DNA from: Pseudidiomarina insulisalsae
GTDB taxonomy: Bacteria; Pseudomonadota; Gammaproteobacteria; Enterobacterales; Alteromonadaceae
Length of the DNA stretch: 64,000 nucleotides
Direction: 5' to 3'
Assembly (NCBI RefSeq): GCF_003987065.1
Contig: NZ_PIPY01000012.1
Location: 1 to 64,000, forward strand
Shown: positions 27,726 through 36,990 of the stretch, in pieces
Layout: each line of letters opens with the position of its first letter
Position numbering within the stretch: the stretch's first letter is position 1
The notes under the pieces: model-generated
The model's database searches: none
Told to the model about the DNA's origin: nothing
What the model saw: the letters and a program-made list of their open reading frames with translations, nothing else
Program-made: the position numbers and the translations under genes

Positions 27726-30700
27726 CTATTCCCAGAAGAATTTCGCCCGAGGCGCGGCAGCAGGCACCAGCTGATTCATGGTCGTCGCATCATACAGACG
27801 TCCATTTACCATGGTGTGAGTAACCCGATCTGTCACCCGGATATCGGCCAGCGGATCACCGTCAATAACGATGATATCGGCCAGTTTGCCCTCCTCAAGT
27901 GAACCGATGGCGTGACCCATACCGAACTCAGTTGCTGGGTTAATGGTTGCTGTCGCAAGTGCTTCAAGTGGGGTCATGCCACCTTGCGCCATCATCCAGA
28001 TCTCCCAATGCTGAGCCAGGCCTTCACGTTGCCCGTGGGCACCTGAAACCACTTTCACACCGGCATCAGTCAAGCGCTTCGCCACCTCGGCATTGTTGAT
28101 GTGGTTATAGTGATGATGCGGTGCTTTCTCGCGGCGCATCGCTTTACCCACTAATGCATCTTGCGGAACGAATTTGCTCAGCTTCGGATGTTTCCAGACT
28201 TCGGTTTCGGCATACCAGTAGTTCTCACCCCAGATACCGCCGTAAGCAACACCTAAAGTAGGCGTATAGTAGACATCGGTTTGTTTCCAAAACTGCTCAA
28301 TGTCGTCATAAATTTCTGCAACCGGAATCGAGTGTTCAATGGTCGTATGACCATCAGCTACCATCGAAAGGTTATGTTGCAGTAGTGAACCGCCCTCAGG
28401 AACGACCATCATTTCCAGCTCGCGGCCAGCCTGAATCACTTGTTGGCGCTGATTCCGGCGCGGTTGATTATAGCTTTTCACCGAGAACGCACCGACTTTC
28501 TTCAGACGCTCTAAATGAAATTTCGCGTCATCGAGACTATCAATGTGCGAAGTGTAGCCGGGTCCATTCGCGCCATATAAAATCGTACCTGTTGAAAACG
28601 TACGAGGAGCGGCAATCAAACCGGCTTTTTGCATTTCGCTGGCGGTGAAAATTTCCGACGTGTCATTCGACGGGTCATGAATGGCAGTCACACCAAATGC
28701 CAGATTCGCATAGCTCTGCCAATTCTGCTCAGGAATAATTTCATATTCACCGGCAGGTCCGTGCGCGTGACCATCAAACAGGCCTGGCATAATAGTTTTG
28801 CCGGCTGTATCAATAATAATCGCGCCTGCAGGCACCTGAACATCATCTTTCGTACCCACCGCCACAATTTTATTGCCTCGCACAACTACGGTGCCCTCAG
28901 CAATCACCTTGTCGCCGTTCATGGTGATGACCTGGCCACCCACAAACGCTACGGTCTCATCATGAATCGCTTTGTCCTGAGTGAAGCTGATATCGGTACC
29001 GCTGGCGACTTTATCGAACTCAGAATCGGTGGCGTCAATGGCAAACAGACCGGCAACCGAGGCGTGATAGAGTTCAGGGCCCAGTGACCAGTAAATCGAT
29101 TTACCGTCTTTGGTCCAGGAAATATTTTCACCGGCGCGAACGGAGAGTTGCTCAACCGGGAACTGCTTATCGTTTGGACTGATAGTGATCGGTGCACCAC
29201 GTTCCACTAGTGGCGTGACGAATACCTTAAAACGCTCCGCAAAAGCCAGGTGCTGGCCATCCGGCGAGACGCGGTATTCGGTGGCGTGCTCCGAGCTATA
29301 CAAGGTGCGTTGATCTTTCGTTGCAATGTCGACGGCCAGCAGCTTCTGCGCGCCTGAAGAATCCATCAGATAAACGCGATCGTTACGCTTACCAAACTGC
29401 GGCTGAAAACCATTTTCACTGATCAGACGCGGCGTCGCGTCACCTTGCAGGGGCAAATGATACACGCCCGGATTCACGCCATAACTGTCAGGCGTAATGT
29501 ACCCACCACGTACTTTACGATAAACCACGGCCTTGCCATCGGGGCTGAATACCGGTTCAATGAACTTTCCTTTGCCGGTAGGCAAAATCTGCTCTTTACC
29601 GCTGCGCAGATCACGAACAATAAGTTGGCCCTGCTCCTGATCATCCCAGGTTACATAAACTAACTTGTCACCGCTACGTGAGTAACTTGGGTACAACTCC
29701 CACTGGCCTTCGCGCTCGGTCAGGCGCTTTGGCTGACCGTCAGGTAAGCTGCGCTCATACAAATGACCTAGCGCCTCGTACACCACGCTGCTGCCATCAG
29801 GTGCGACCTGTACGTTGCGCAGCATTTTCACTTTAAAGTCGTCAGCTTCAATGTTCTGTTTAAAGTGCAATGCGGTCTGCACTTTTTTGGTGGTCTCAAC
29901 GCTAAAAGGAATCACGCGGGTCTGCCGTGAGGCCACCTCGAGGCGCATAATTTTACCATCGGCCCAGAATACTAGTTCTTTGCCGTCCGGCGTCCAATCC
30001 ATGGTCGGATACACGCCATGAATAGCCCAGGTTTCCTGCATGTCGCGATCTAACTGGGTATACAAGCGTTGCTCTTCACCTGTCTCAAGGTTGTAAAGGT
30101 AAAGTACGCTGTCAAAGTCTTCGCGCTTAATGTAAGCGAGGTGCTTACCGTCTGGCGAAGGTGTCGGACGAATCGCGCCGCCAGGGCCACCACGGATAAC
30201 ATCGATGTCACCGGTTTCGCGATCAAAACGCTTCAGCGTGTAGATACCTTCAAGCGAATCCTTGCTGTAATGGAAGGTTTTGCCCGGCGTGTCGTCCTGA
30301 GAAAAATAAATGTACCGCCCATCGGGTGAAAACGCAGGCTCACCCAGATCTTTCTGATCATTCGGGCGCTCTGTCAGTTGCACACCAGAACCACCGTTGA
30401 CGTGATACATCCAGACCTCGCCGGCACCCAGCGAGCGACGTGCGGTGTAGTGCTTACGGGCAACCAGAAACTGGCTGTCAGGGCTCCAGGCCGGGCTATT
30501 CAGCAAACGGAAGGTTTCGTTGGTGACGACCCGGGCGTTGCTGCCGTCGGCATCCATGACCCATATATTGTCGCCACCGCTGGCGTCAGAGGTAAACGCA
30601 ATGTACTTGCCATCAGGTGAGTACACCGGTTGCATCTGCCAGGCGATACCGCCAGCCAGCAACTCTGCCTCGCCACCTTTCGCAGGCATGCGATAAATAT

Positions 30701-30899
30701 CACCCAGTAAATCAAAGACGATATATTGGCCATCGGGGCTCATATCGACATTCATCCAGGTGCCTTCGTTCACCTTAATCTGAACGTCTTTAAATTCGCC
30801 TTGTGGATTTTGAACATCCCAGCTGGTGTCGTCCTGCGCGTACGCAGGTAGCGAGAGTGCAACGCTGACCGCAAGGGCCAGCGTAGATAACTTTTTCAT
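27726..30899 (-). CDS. Exported amidohydrolase with N-terminal PD40/TolB-like beta-propeller
   Basis: 1057 residues with a Sec signal peptide ending PAYA-QDD. Residues about 30-620 contain many PD40/WD40-like repeats with the pattern SPDGKYIAF or DGRYIYFS, forming one or two propellers as in TolB and tricorn protease. Residues about 640-1050 are an amidohydrolase domain with metal motif FDGHAHG and the closing EEGKLADIIVIDGDPL. The fusion resembles proteins annotated as periplasmic amidohydrolases in marine gammaproteobacteria; the natural substrate is unknown, with peptides or cyclic amides plausible. It lies 48 bp downstream of the S10 peptidase gene and is probably co-transcribed with it. 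Confidence 0.88.
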   Translation of the reverse strand: MKKLSTLALAVSVALSLPAYAQDDTSWDVQNPQGEFKDVQIKVNEGTWMNVDMSPDGQYIVFDLLGDIYRMPAKGGEAELLAGGIAWQMQPVYSPDGKYIAFTSDASGGDNIWVMDADGSNARVVTNETFRLLNSPAWSPDSQFLVARKHYTARRSLGAGEVWMYHVNGGSGVQLTERPNDQKDLGEPAFSPDGRYIYFSQDDTPGKTFHYSKDSLEGIYTLKRFDRETGDIDVIRGGPGGAIRPTPSPDGKHLAYIKREDFDSVLYLYNLETGEEQRLYTQLDRDMQETWAIHGVYPTMDWTPDGKELVFWADGKIMRLEVASRQTRVIPFSVETTKKVQTALHFKQNIEADDFKVKMLRNVQVAPDGSSVVYEALGHLYERSLPDGQPKRLTEREGQWELYPSYSRSGDKLVYVTWDDQEQGQLIVRDLRSGKEQILPTGKGKFIEPVFSPDGKAVVYRKVRGGYITPDSYGVNPGVYHLPLQGDATPRLISENGFQPQFGKRNDRVYLMDSSGAQKLLAVDIATKDQRTLYSSEHATEYRVSPDGQHLAFAERFKVFVTPLVERGAPITISPNDKQFPVEQLSVRAGENISWTKDGKSIYWSLGPELYHASVAGLFAIDATDSEFDKVASGTDISFTQDKAIHDETVAFVGGQVITMNGDKVIAEGTVVVRGNKIVAVGTKDDVQVPAGAIIIDTAGKTIMPGLFDGHAHGPAGEYEIIPEQNWQSYANLAFGVTAIHDPSNDTSEIFTASEMQKAGLIAAPRTFSTGTILYGANGPGYTSHIDSLDDAKFHLERLKKVGAFSVKSYNQPRRNQRQQVIQAGRELEMMVVPEGGSLLQHNLSMVADGHTTIEHSIPVAEIYDDIEQFWKQTDVYYTPTLGVAYGGIWGENYWYAETEVWKHPKLSKFVPQDALVGKAMRREKAPHHHYNHINNAEVAKRLTDAGVKVVSGAHGQREGLAQHWEIWMMAQGGMTPLEALATATINPATEFGMGHAIGSLEEGKLADIIVIDGDPLADIRVTDRVTHTMVNGRLYDATTMNQLVPAAAPRAKFFWE

Positions 30900-30947
30900 A
30901 GTCAGACCTTTATATTTGTTGCAGGGTACCGCGGTTCAGGCGGCCTT

Positions 30948-32486
30948 TTAGTCGTATTTGGCGGCCTCGCCTTTGCCTGGCAGCGTCGACTTAATGAAGT
31001 CGCGCAGGTCGTCATTAGCTAACTCAAGATCTTCCGCGCGCAGATACATCATGTGACCGCTGCGATAACCTTTAAAGTCAATGCGATCTTCCATGCGACC
31101 GCTTGGGTCGATGTGCCAGCCGGTGTACTTGGCGTCAAAATAGTTGGTCGCGCCGTCAAAGTAGCCCGACTGAATCAACACATTTAAGTAAGGATTTTGC
31201 GCCATTGCCTGGCGTAAGTTCTCACCTGTGTTGTTATTGGTGCGATCCCATGGGTGCACCGGACCGAACATGTTGTATTTCACGTCTGTTTCATAGTTCA
31301 GCTCTTCACGCAGGTAATAATTGATTGCCGGCGTAAATGAGTGTAACCACGAGGTTAGCTCTGAATTGTAATCCGGGCTGTCACCGACATCATCACGGTC
31401 GATACCCAGATAACGTGAATCCAGACGACCTACGGTACGGCCGCGATCGCGCAGCAGTTCTTTCCAGAAGAAACGCGGATTGATATCAAGATTGGCCCGC
31501 AGTACCGTCTGCTTGCTTAAGCCTGAGTAGCGGGCAACTTGCTCTGCGACTTGCTCACGCTCAGCCTCTGGTAGCATAGTGCCTTTCGCTAAGGCTGGAA
31601 GATAGGTGTTTAACGTATAGCTCTCAACTTCCTCAAGCATGTCGAGCAAATCTTTATTTTGCAGTTCATTATCAAGGGCGTTGTGATACCACGCGGTCGC
31701 GGCGAAATAAGGCAGGCGGTTCGCTGCTTCGACGGGTCCCTGACGGTCGATACCAATTTCAGTTGGTGACACCAGAACCACACCGTTTAAGTACATCCAC
31801 TGGCGGTTTTGCAGTTCCAGCGCGAGACCTGAAACCCGGGTAGTACCGTAGCTTTCACCAATCAGGTACTTCGGTGAGCGCCAGCGTTCCTGGCGCGTGA
31901 CAAAGGTATTGATCCAGTCGGCCAGATAGCGCACGTCGGCGTTCACCCCAAAGAACATTTTTTGTTGCTGGTCACGCGATGGCATTTCACCCTCAGCGTT
32001 AGGCAGTACGCGCGAATAACCAGTATTGACCGGGTTTACGAAGACAATATCGGCCACATCAAGCACCGAATGAGGGTTATCTTTTACGCCGTAAGGCATG
32101 ATAGGAAAGCCTTCATCATCGACCCGTAGTGACTTAGGTCCGGTGTAGGCAACATGCATCCAGACTGAGGCTGAGCCAGGGCCACCGTTAAATGAAATAA
32201 GTAACGGCCGGTTTTCACGATTTTTTATGCCCTGGCGCTCGTAATAAGTAAAGAACAGCGCAGCGGTGGCCTCACCGTTTTCATTGAACACCGGCTGGGT
32301 TCCGGTCGTTGCGGTGTATTCAAAACGTTCGCCATTAATAGTGGCCTGATGACTGGTGACCACGACGTCATCGGCAGCGATTTTGGCAACCGGCAATTCC
32401 GGCGCCTGCACAGCATTCGCCATAGGGCTCAGCAACAGTGTGGCAGCCACACAACTTGCACTGATAGCATGCGAAACTAATTTCAT
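30948..32486 (-). CDS. Peptidase S10 (serine carboxypeptidase-like), exported
   Basis: Alpha/beta-hydrolase of the serine carboxypeptidase family, releasing C-terminal residues from peptides, probably in the periplasm. It shows the oxyanion-region SFNGGPGSASVW and the nucleophile elbow IGESYGTTR, with the catalytic His in the C-terminal GYRSGHMMYL. A signal peptide ends near PMANA-VQ. I start at ATG 32486 (MKLVSHAIS) because GAGG lies 9 bp upstream; the in-frame ATG at 32501 has no ribosome site. S10 peptidases are uncommon in bacteria generally but recur in marine gammaproteobacteria. Followed by the PD40-amidohydrolase. Confidence 0.9.
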   Translation of the reverse strand: MKLVSHAISASCVAATLLLSPMANAVQAPELPVAKIAADDVVVTSHQATINGERFEYTATTGTQPVFNENGEATAALFFTYYERQGIKNRENRPLLISFNGGPGSASVWMHVAYTGPKSLRVDDEGFPIMPYGVKDNPHSVLDVADIVFVNPVNTGYSRVLPNAEGEMPSRDQQQKMFFGVNADVRYLADWINTFVTRQERWRSPKYLIGESYGTTRVSGLALELQNRQWMYLNGVVLVSPTEIGIDRQGPVEAANRLPYFAATAWYHNALDNELQNKDLLDMLEEVESYTLNTYLPALAKGTMLPEAEREQVAEQVARYSGLSKQTVLRANLDINPRFFWKELLRDRGRTVGRLDSRYLGIDRDDVGDSPDYNSELTSWLHSFTPAINYYLREELNYETDVKYNMFGPVHPWDRTNNNTGENLRQAMAQNPYLNVLIQSGYFDGATNYFDAKYTGWHIDPSGRMEDRIDFKGYRSGHMMYLRAEDLELANDDLRDFIKSTLPGKGEAAKYD

Positions 32487-32601
32487 CGGATTTAACCTCA
32501 TTCTTGTAAGCGTCGTACCATTTAAAGAGATGCGTGGCGAAAGCTCAAGTGCTGTGAGTTCAACGCCACGGAATTGCGGATAACTGGCACCTTTTCAGGT
32601 G

Positions 32602-33813
32602 CTAGTAGGCCAGTAACCAATAGGTAAAAAGCAGGGCGAAGCCGATCAAGTAAATGAGTCCAAGCCACGCATAGCCATGCATCAGACCCGGCATCGCATG
32701 TTTACGTACCAGCATACAGTTCAGCCAGGCGAAGAACGGCGTCGTCAGAAACGCCAGGGTCATCGCGAAGCTTAGCATCGGGCCTAACGCGGTCTGGAAG
32801 TAAAGAATCACTAACATACCGGCCACCGACTGTCCGATAATCCACCCGCGTAAGCTTGTGCGACGCTTCGTCAACAAGCGATGTCCTTCACGTAAGGTAC
32901 GGGCGTAACCGTCAAGCACCGCGAGTGTAGTACCAAACATGCATAAAAACGCGATACCGCCGACCAGATACTCGGACCAGGCACCAATGGTCGCGCTGTA
33001 CATGGCGACAAACTGTTGCGCAAAGGTGCTGCCGGCCATGGCTATGGGTTGCGCCGCACCAAATTGCACCATGGCACCTAAGGCCATAAATACCAGCGCC
33101 AGCACCGCGGTTGCCCAGTAACCGAGGTTAAAATCGAACAGGCCATCCTTGAGCGTTACCGCCGTCAGTTTTTGCTTACTGCGCAACCACAATGAATTGA
33201 TAGCTGACAGTTCAATCGGCACTGGCATCCAGCCCATCATGGCGACCAGAAATGCCAGCGCGGACAGCTCCCAGGGTGACGGTGCGACAAAGTCGGCAGG
33301 GGGCGGCTGATGTCCTACCCAGGCAATAACCACTGCTGCCAAAGTAGCCAGCGACAGGCTGACCATGATCCACTTCGAAATGGCATCAAGGCTGCGGTAT
33401 TGCCCGCCCAGCAGCACCAATAAACATGCCAGTAAGATCAGCCAGCACAGCAGCGTCAGGCTCAGTTGCGGTAGGAAGAGCTGCAATAAGCTCGCGGTTA
33501 AAAGCAAAACACCTGCGGTGTTGACCACCGCAGCAATCAGGTTCAGAACAATAAAGCCCCAAAGATAAAGCTTATGCTTGCGATAGTAACCACTTACTAA
33601 GCTTTCATTGTGCGTCAGTGTATAAGTTACGCCAAAGCGGAAAAACGGATACTTAAGCACATTCACCAGCAAAATGAGCCACCACAACTGCCAGCCAAAA
33701 AGTGCCCCGGCCTGCGTCGCGGCCACCAGATGCGATGCGCCCACCGCGGCGGCGGCGAGAATGATACCCGGCCCCAGGCTTTTAAGCCGGTGCTGAGAAG
33801 TTGATGCCATCAT
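32602..33813 (-). CDS. Nramp-family-like membrane transporter lacking the metal-site motifs
   Basis: 403 residues with about 11 membrane helices and the Nramp-like N-terminus LGPGIILAAAAVGASHLVAA. In classical Nramp proteins helix 1 carries DPGN and helix 6 carries MPH, which bind Mn2+ or Fe2+. Here the matching places read GASH (25-28) and MPVP, so only the Met is kept. The transported ion is therefore unclear. It begins 20 bp after the GAF-PAS-GGDEF-EAL gene on the same strand, with no obvious Shine-Dalgarno, suggesting coupling. The 115-bp gap to the next gene holds only a short GAAA-loop hairpin at 32589-32604. Confidence 0.75.
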   Translation of the reverse strand: MMASTSQHRLKSLGPGIILAAAAVGASHLVAATQAGALFGWQLWWLILLVNVLKYPFFRFGVTYTLTHNESLVSGYYRKHKLYLWGFIVLNLIAAVVNTAGVLLLTASLLQLFLPQLSLTLLCWLILLACLLVLLGGQYRSLDAISKWIMVSLSLATLAAVVIAWVGHQPPPADFVAPSPWELSALAFLVAMMGWMPVPIELSAINSLWLRSKQKLTAVTLKDGLFDFNLGYWATAVLALVFMALGAMVQFGAAQPIAMAGSTFAQQFVAMYSATIGAWSEYLVGGIAFLCMFGTTLAVLDGYARTLREGHRLLTKRRTSLRGWIIGQSVAGMLVILYFQTALGPMLSFAMTLAFLTTPFFAWLNCMLVRKHAMPGLMHGYAWLGLIYLIGFALLFTYWLLAY

Positions 33814-33833
33814 AATGAAGACTTTTATTATTA

Positions 33834-36035
33834 TTAGGTTTTAAGGGACACGGCCGCTTTTTTGTCCGCCAGCCATTGTTTTTCGAAATCATCCGGTGAC
33901 ACCGGATGACCAAAATAATAGCCTTGTCCGAAGTGACAGCCAAGTTCTTTTAGCAGTGCCGCCTGCTCAGTGGTCTCAACGCCTTCAGCAACGGTCTCCA
34001 GACCCAGTGAACGGGCCATGGCAATAATAGTGTTGACCAACGTTTTACTTTGCTCATCACGCAACATGGCCTGCACAAACGAGATATCAATTTTTAGAAT
34101 ATCGACGGCGAATTGCTGCAGGTAGGCTAGGGAAGAGTAGCCAGTACCGAAGTCATCAATCGCCAGTTTAAAACCATGGTCGCGCAGACGACGCGTGACT
34201 GTCAGTGCCAGCACGGGATCCACCATCAGATCGCTTTCGGTTATTTCCAGCGTGATCTGCTCAGGACGGACGTCTCGGATACAATACAGAAAGTCTTCTA
34301 CTATTTCGGGAGAAGTGAACTGTTGCGCGCCGACATTCACTGAGACCTTAGGAATGGCTTCGTAATCCCGCTGCCATTTGCGCAATACCTCAGTGGTTTT
34401 ACTCAATACCTGAATGCCAAGCTCAGCAAGTACGCCTTGCTTACGCGCGATGTCAATAAATACATCTGGCTTGACGGTGCCGAGTTCCTGATCAAACCAA
34501 CGGCATAATACTTCGGCACCGACACATTCACCACTTTTAAGATCAATCTGTGGCTGCAGATAAATAGTCAGCTCATGCTTCTCCAGCGCCGCTAAAAAAC
34601 GCTCAGTTTGATGCCGCTCAGCCGAGACTTTACGCTCCAGCTGTTCATCAAAAATACAAAATGACAGTTCATGCAGCTTCGCCTCGTACATGGCAATACT
34701 GGCCTGCTGCAAAAGCTCAGTTGCCGAACTCGCACTATGGCTATAGGCACCGCTCATACGTAATTGTAACGCCAGACTCTGCTCACCAAGCAGTACAGGA
34801 TCATCAAAAAAGCGCTTCAGACTATTCGCAACTGTCAGAAACTGCTCAACTTTCTCAAAACTGCTCTTGACCAGCACCACGAACTCGTCACCCGTAACCC
34901 GCGCTACGAGCACAATATCATCGAAGTCTGCCGCGCCCTCGTCCAGGCGTTGCCCTACTACCTTTAACAGCCGGTCGCCGGCATGCAAGCCGAAGCGTTC
35001 ATTAATATTGCGAAAATGGCGGATATCGACCAATACCAACAGATAATCCTGATCAGGATGTTGTTCGTACTCGCGTTGCAGATGCTCCAGCAGCGCAGCA
35101 CGATTCGCCAGCCCGGTCAGCTCATCGCGAAAGGCTATCGCGGCAATGTTCTGCTCATGTTGCCGTTGCTCAGTAACATCGAGGATAAATCCCTCGAAGT
35201 GGGTAACTTTGCCGTCTGGATTGCGAATACCCTTGCCCTGCTCCCAAACCCAGCGGATCTGACCTTCGGCACAGATAATCCGGTATGCCACTTTAAAATA
35301 CTTATCGCGCGCAACGGCGTCATCCACAGCCTGGACGACGGTGGCATGATCTTCGGGATGGATAATATCGCCCCAGGCAATCACCGCATTATCGATCAGC
35401 TCGGTGGAATGATAGCCGGTCAATGCCTGAGCACCCCGACTGACGATTTCCATGGTCCACAGCTCATCGTTTTTACAGCGGTAGGCCATGCCCGGCAGTG
35501 AGTTCATTAAGGTTTGCAACCGCCGTTGGCTTTCATGCAGGTTGCGGCTGATGCGCAGTTGCGCAAGTTCAGCTGCCGCTTGTGCTGCAGCTACTTGTAG
35601 CAGCTCAAGCGCAGCATGTGGATAATTTAAGGGCTGATTGTTGAGCACCGCTAACAGACCCAACTTAGTTCGATCTGCGGTTAACATGGGTACACCGACG
35701 TAACTTTCCGCGCCTAAGTCCTGCAGCATTTCGTCGTTGGGAAAGGTCTCACAGATGCCATTTTCAAATATGCAAGACTGATTGCTCAGCACTTGCTCAC
35801 AGGGAGAGCCTGCCAAACTATAACTGACTGGCTGGTGATAACTGCCGCCCGAGAAGCAGGCCACCATGTGGGCAGTGGTGGGGTCATCACTGAATATTTC
35901 AGCAATCACCACATGGTCAGCGTCAAGCAACTCACTGAGCAACTTCGCCAGGTTTTCGATAAACTTGAGCTCCCGTGCTTCACGGAGATTTTCGGCAAGT
36001 AAATGGAGAGCTTTATCTATATCGATGCGTTTAAT
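33834..36035 (-). CDS. GAF-PAS-GGDEF-EAL c-di-GMP phosphodiesterase, probable AUU start
   Basis: Cytoplasmic signalling protein with a GAF domain (about 35-165), a PAS domain (about 180-300), a degenerate GGDEF (TGDEF, so cyclase activity is unlikely) and an EAL domain. The EAL signature reads EVLCRW; catalytic residues in LEITESDLM, DDFGTGYSSL, LKID and AEGVE are kept, so c-di-GMP hydrolysis is likely. The first standard start is TTG 35942, but that truncates the first GAF helix. The frame continues 31 sensible codons to ATT 36035, which has GGGAGA 7 bp upstream; beyond lies a stop. No ATG, GTG or TTG occurs in that stretch. Confidence 0.75.
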   Translation of the reverse strand: MKRIDIDKALHLLAENLREARELKFIENLAKLLSELLDADHVVIAEIFSDDPTTAHMVACFSGGSYHQPVSYSLAGSPCEQVLSNQSCIFENGICETFPNDEMLQDLGAESYVGVPMLTADRTKLGLLAVLNNQPLNYPHAALELLQVAAAQAAAELAQLRISRNLHESQRRLQTLMNSLPGMAYRCKNDELWTMEIVSRGAQALTGYHSTELIDNAVIAWGDIIHPEDHATVVQAVDDAVARDKYFKVAYRIICAEGQIRWVWEQGKGIRNPDGKVTHFEGFILDVTEQRQHEQNIAAIAFRDELTGLANRAALLEHLQREYEQHPDQDYLLVLVDIRHFRNINERFGLHAGDRLLKVVGQRLDEGAADFDDIVLVARVTGDEFVVLVKSSFEKVEQFLTVANSLKRFFDDPVLLGEQSLALQLRMSGAYSHSASSATELLQQASIAMYEAKLHELSFCIFDEQLERKVSAERHQTERFLAALEKHELTIYLQPQIDLKSGECVGAEVLCRWFDQELGTVKPDVFIDIARKQGVLAELGIQVLSKTTEVLRKWQRDYEAIPKVSVNVGAQQFTSPEIVEDFLYCIRDVRPEQITLEITESDLMVDPVLALTVTRRLRDHGFKLAIDDFGTGYSSLAYLQQFAVDILKIDISFVQAMLRDEQSKTLVNTIIAMARSLGLETVAEGVETTEQAALLKELGCHFGQGYYFGHPVSPDDFEKQWLADKKAAVSLKT

Positions 36036-36276
36036 CGTGAGTTCTCCCTACAACACTTTGATATAGCTATTTTTTAACTTATGTATACAGATTAGCGGAA
36101 CTCATACAAAGGTCAATAACAAAGTTCACGACAAAAAAAGCGGGATTTTGTTGCACATGCGGTCGCTTTAAGACACCCTTTCGTCGCGCGTCCCTTTCCA
36201 CTCGCCATTATGTCATTGGTAATGCAGAGGATCTCTGTCTATGCTTTAAACGACCAGCAGTCAAGGATAGCGCGAT

Positions 36277-36990
36277 ATGCAAAAAATACGTTTGGGTAGA
36301 ACCAGGATATCCCCGGCCAAGCTGGCGCGCTGGCAGATAATGGGGGCATTAATTCTCATATCAGCGGCAATTATTCTGGCGATCACTGTTTCTACTGAAC
36401 AGTGGCAAAGTTTACTGCAGAATCTGCTTAAAAATCAGGGATGGGCGGCAAGCCTGACACTGACCGGCGTGTATATTCTGGCCGTTATCTTAATGCTGCC
36501 ACTCTCGCCCTTTGCGCTAACAGCAGGTCTTTTTTTTGGTTTTTTGCAAGGCTCTGTCATTGCACTTATCGCCGTAAATGTTGGCGCTTTAATTAGCTTC
36601 TTAATCACGCGTCACTGGTTAACAAGCGATCGCTTTGTCACTGTATTCCGATCCAAGTCCATGCGCCTGCTGACCAGTGGCAATATCAGAATCATCAGTT
36701 TATTGCGATTAAATCCCTTAGTACCGTTCAGCTTACACAATTATCTGTATGGTGCTGCCAGAACCGAGTTGCGGCCGTATTTATGGGGCACTTTTTTGGG
36801 CAGTGCCCCTTTTACCCTGGCGCTGGTTTACTTTGGCGTGACTGGTCGTGTCATTTACAGCGCCGGAGACTCTCTCGGCCCCTGGCAGTACAGTATGATT
36901 GGACTTGGAATCGTCTTGTCATTTGCTTTACTGATATTAACCAAATACGCCAAGTCGGCCAGTTATTCTCCGAATAAGGAGTCGCGATGA
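36277..36990 (+). CDS. TVP38/TMEM64 (DedA-like, SNARE-associated) membrane protein
   Basis: 237 residues with about six membrane segments. The family core is visible as LPLSPFALTAGLFFGFLQGS near 75-95 and the C-terminal LLRLNPLVPFSLHNYLYGAA with GTFLGSAPFTLALVYFG. Relatives (DedA, TMEM41B) move or scramble phospholipids or carrier lipids. AAGGA sits 9 bp before the ATG. The next gene starts within its stop (ATGA, 4-bp overlap), so it is the first gene of a tight four-gene operon with a glycolipid-type glycosyltransferase, suggesting a role in flipping that product. The 216-bp gap upstream (36061-36276) shows no gene. Confidence 0.82.
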   Translation: MQKIRLGRTRISPAKLARWQIMGALILISAAIILAITVSTEQWQSLLQNLLKNQGWAASLTLTGVYILAVILMLPLSPFALTAGLFFGFLQGSVIALIAVNVGALISFLITRHWLTSDRFVTVFRSKSMRLLTSGNIRIISLLRLNPLVPFSLHNYLYGAARTELRPYLWGTFLGSAPFTLALVYFGVTGRVIYSAGDSLGPWQYSMIGLGIVLSFALLILTKYAKSASYSPNKESR

